From Auritidibacter sp. Marseille-P8566 (lineage in GTDB: Bacteria; Bacteroidota; Bacteroidia; Flavobacteriales; Flavobacteriaceae), in NCBI GenBank assembly GCA_943325595.2, contig CALPQA020000146.1:1-5733 (forward strand): DNA of 5,733 nt, given 5' to 3'. This document shows positions 4,589-5,733 of the stretch, in pieces; within the stretch, counting starts at the first letter, position 1; each line of letters starts with the position of its first letter. Below the pieces are notes generated by a model that saw only the letters and a program-made list of their open reading frames with translations, was not told the origin of the DNA and did no database searches. The position numbers were made by a program, and so were the translations under genes.

Positions 4589-5733
4589 TTACGCCAACTG
4601 CTCTTGCAATTTCTTTATCACATCCCTCAATTTTGCGGCTTGCATAAAATCCAAGTCTTTTGCGGCCTTTTCCATCGCTTTTCGGTTTTCACGGATGCGC
4701 TTTTCGAGTTCAGGTTTCGATAAATATTCGGGGATAGGCTCGGCAGCGAGATTCATGGTGTGTCCCAATTCAAATTCTACCAATGGATTTTTGGTGAAAG
4801 CGCTGTCGATTTTCTTTTTCAATGCCTGTGGAACTTGGTTGTTTGCAACATTGAAATTAATTTGTTTCGTGCGGCGGTAATTGGTTTCATCGATGGTTTT
4901 CTGCATGCTTGCCGTAATTTTGTCGGCATACATAATCGCTTTTCCATTGAGATTTCTTGCCGCACGACCAATGGTTTGCGTCAACGAACGGTGGCTTCTT
5001 AGAAATCCTTCTTTATCGGCATCCAAAATAGCAACTAGAGAAACTTCGGGTAAATCCAGTCCTTCCCGAAGTAAATTCACTCCAATTAAGACATCAAAAA
5101 TTCCTTTTCGTAAATCTTGCATGATTTCAATTCGCTCCAACGTATCCACATCAGAATGGATATAACGGCAACGAATGTTGACTTTTGTTAAATATTTAGC
5201 CAATTCCTCGGCCATTCTTTTGGTTAAAGTGGTTACCAAAACGCGTTCGTCCAACTCGCAACGCAACTGAATTTCTTCGATTAAATCATCAATCTGATTC
5301 AGACTTGGGCGCACTTCTATAACAGGATCCAGCAAGCCTGTTGGACGAATAACTTGCTCTACATACACACCATCACAGCGTTGCAATTCATAATCGGCAG
5401 GAGTTGCCGACACATAAATGACTTGGTTTTGCATCGCTTCAAACTCTTCAAATTTCAACGGGCGGTTGTCCATTGCGGCGGGAAGTCGGAAACCATAGTC
5501 AACCAAATTCACTTTTCGACTTCTATCGCCGCCATACATTGCGTGAACTTGTGAGAGTGTTACGTGACTTTCATCAACAACCATTAGGAAATCTTTAGGA
5601 AAATAATCCAACAAACAAAATGGGCGTGTTCCTGCCAATCGTCCGTCTAAATATCGAGAATAATTCTCAATTCCTGAGCAATAGCCAAGTTCACGAATCA
5701 TTTCTAAATCGAAATTGGTGCGTTCTTCCAAAC
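4589..5733 (-). CDS. uvrB: UvrABC excinuclease subunit B, C-terminal part (cut by window edge)
   Basis: UvrB is the DNA-damage-verifying ATPase of nucleotide excision repair. It is loaded by UvrA and then binds UvrC for incision, in the cytoplasm. The visible 381 codons cover the second half of a protein normally about 660-670 residues long. Counting from the codon at 5731, motifs appear in order: SGIENYSR (19-26), Walker B DESH (53-56), VSATP (107-111), [12 protein letters not shown] (190-201), the [15 protein letters not shown] stretch (217-231), QTIGRAARN (252-260), and the C-terminal UVR motif (about 341-375, with AAKLRD) that contacts UvrC. No residue expected in these motifs is missing. 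The N-terminal Walker A and beta-hairpin lie beyond the right edge. The TTG at 5729-5731 is an internal leucine codon, not a start. No intrinsic terminator follows the stop; repeat copy 3 lies there instead. Confidence 0.98.
   Translation of the reverse strand, partial: LEERTNFDLEMIRELGYCSGIENYSRYLDGRLAGTRPFCLLDYFPKDFLMVVDESHVTLSQVHAMYGGDRSRKVNLVDYGFRLPAAMDNRPLKFEEFEAMQNQVIYVSATPADYELQRCDGVYVEQVIRPTGLLDPVIEVRPSLNQIDDLIEEIQLRCELDERVLVTTLTKRMAEELAKYLTKVNIRCRYIHSDVDTLERIEIMQDLRKGIFDVLIGVNLLREGLDLPEVSLVAILDADKEGFLRSHRSLTQTIGRAARNLNGKAIMYADKITASMQKTIDETNYRRTKQINFNVANNQVPQALKKKIDSAFTKNPLVEFELGHTMNLAAEPIPEYLSKPELEKRIRENRKAMEKAAKDLDFMQAAKLRDVIKKLQEQLA

Noticed and set aside
4695..5554. Several overlapping plus-strand open frames opposite uvrB
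   Set aside because: uvrB motifs are intact over the whole region on the minus strand; the opposite frames are shadows of a less AT-rich conserved gene.
5729..5731. TTG as a possible start of a short UvrB
   Set aside because: The residues after it match the middle of UvrB, so this is an internal leucine codon and the gene continues past the window edge.

Overview
The window looks like chromosomal DNA from a Flavobacteriaceae bacterium, probably Flavobacterium or a close relative. The DNA is AT-rich. Three genes have the Bacteroidetes -7 promoter box TAnnTTTG 45-75 bp upstream of the start, and Shine-Dalgarno sequences are absent or weak. The protein families also fit, notably a periplasmic thioredoxin-like protein with DUF4369/DUF5106-type regions and a DUF1456 protein. 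All five supported genes lie on the minus strand. This is inference from composition and families, not a database match.

Layout, left to right. 1-593 holds no gene. It contains a GC-rich hairpin, a strong plus-strand terminator, a hexanucleotide tandem repeat, a decayed second terminator, a hairpin that could end minus-strand transcripts, and copy 1 of a structured repeat. 594-2117 is a secreted thioredoxin-like protein with its own promoter. 2272-2715 is a DUF1456 protein whose last codons form part of its own terminator. 2755-3555 is a secreted esterase-like alpha/beta hydrolase, 39 bp upstream of the DUF1456 gene and probably co-transcribed with it. 3853-4347 is an unrecognised lipoprotein. 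4589-5733 is the C-terminal part of uvrB, cut by the window edge.

The genes do not form one pathway. uvrB is nucleotide excision repair housekeeping. The thioredoxin-like protein, esterase and lipoprotein are all exported and belong to cell-envelope biology. The DUF1456 gene is of unknown role. Likely transcription units are: uvrB (with genes beyond the edge), the lipoprotein alone, esterase plus DUF1456, and the thioredoxin-like gene alone.

The most unusual content is between the genes. Three copies of one structured repeat share conserved internal strands (GATAG-like ... ATCC / GAT ... TAGC) but have tip hairpins of different sequence that each still pair. Each copy sits just 3' of a minus-strand gene that has no intrinsic terminator right after its stop. 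I see no phage, transposase, CRISPR, toxin-antitoxin or defence system, and no convincing new multi-gene system.
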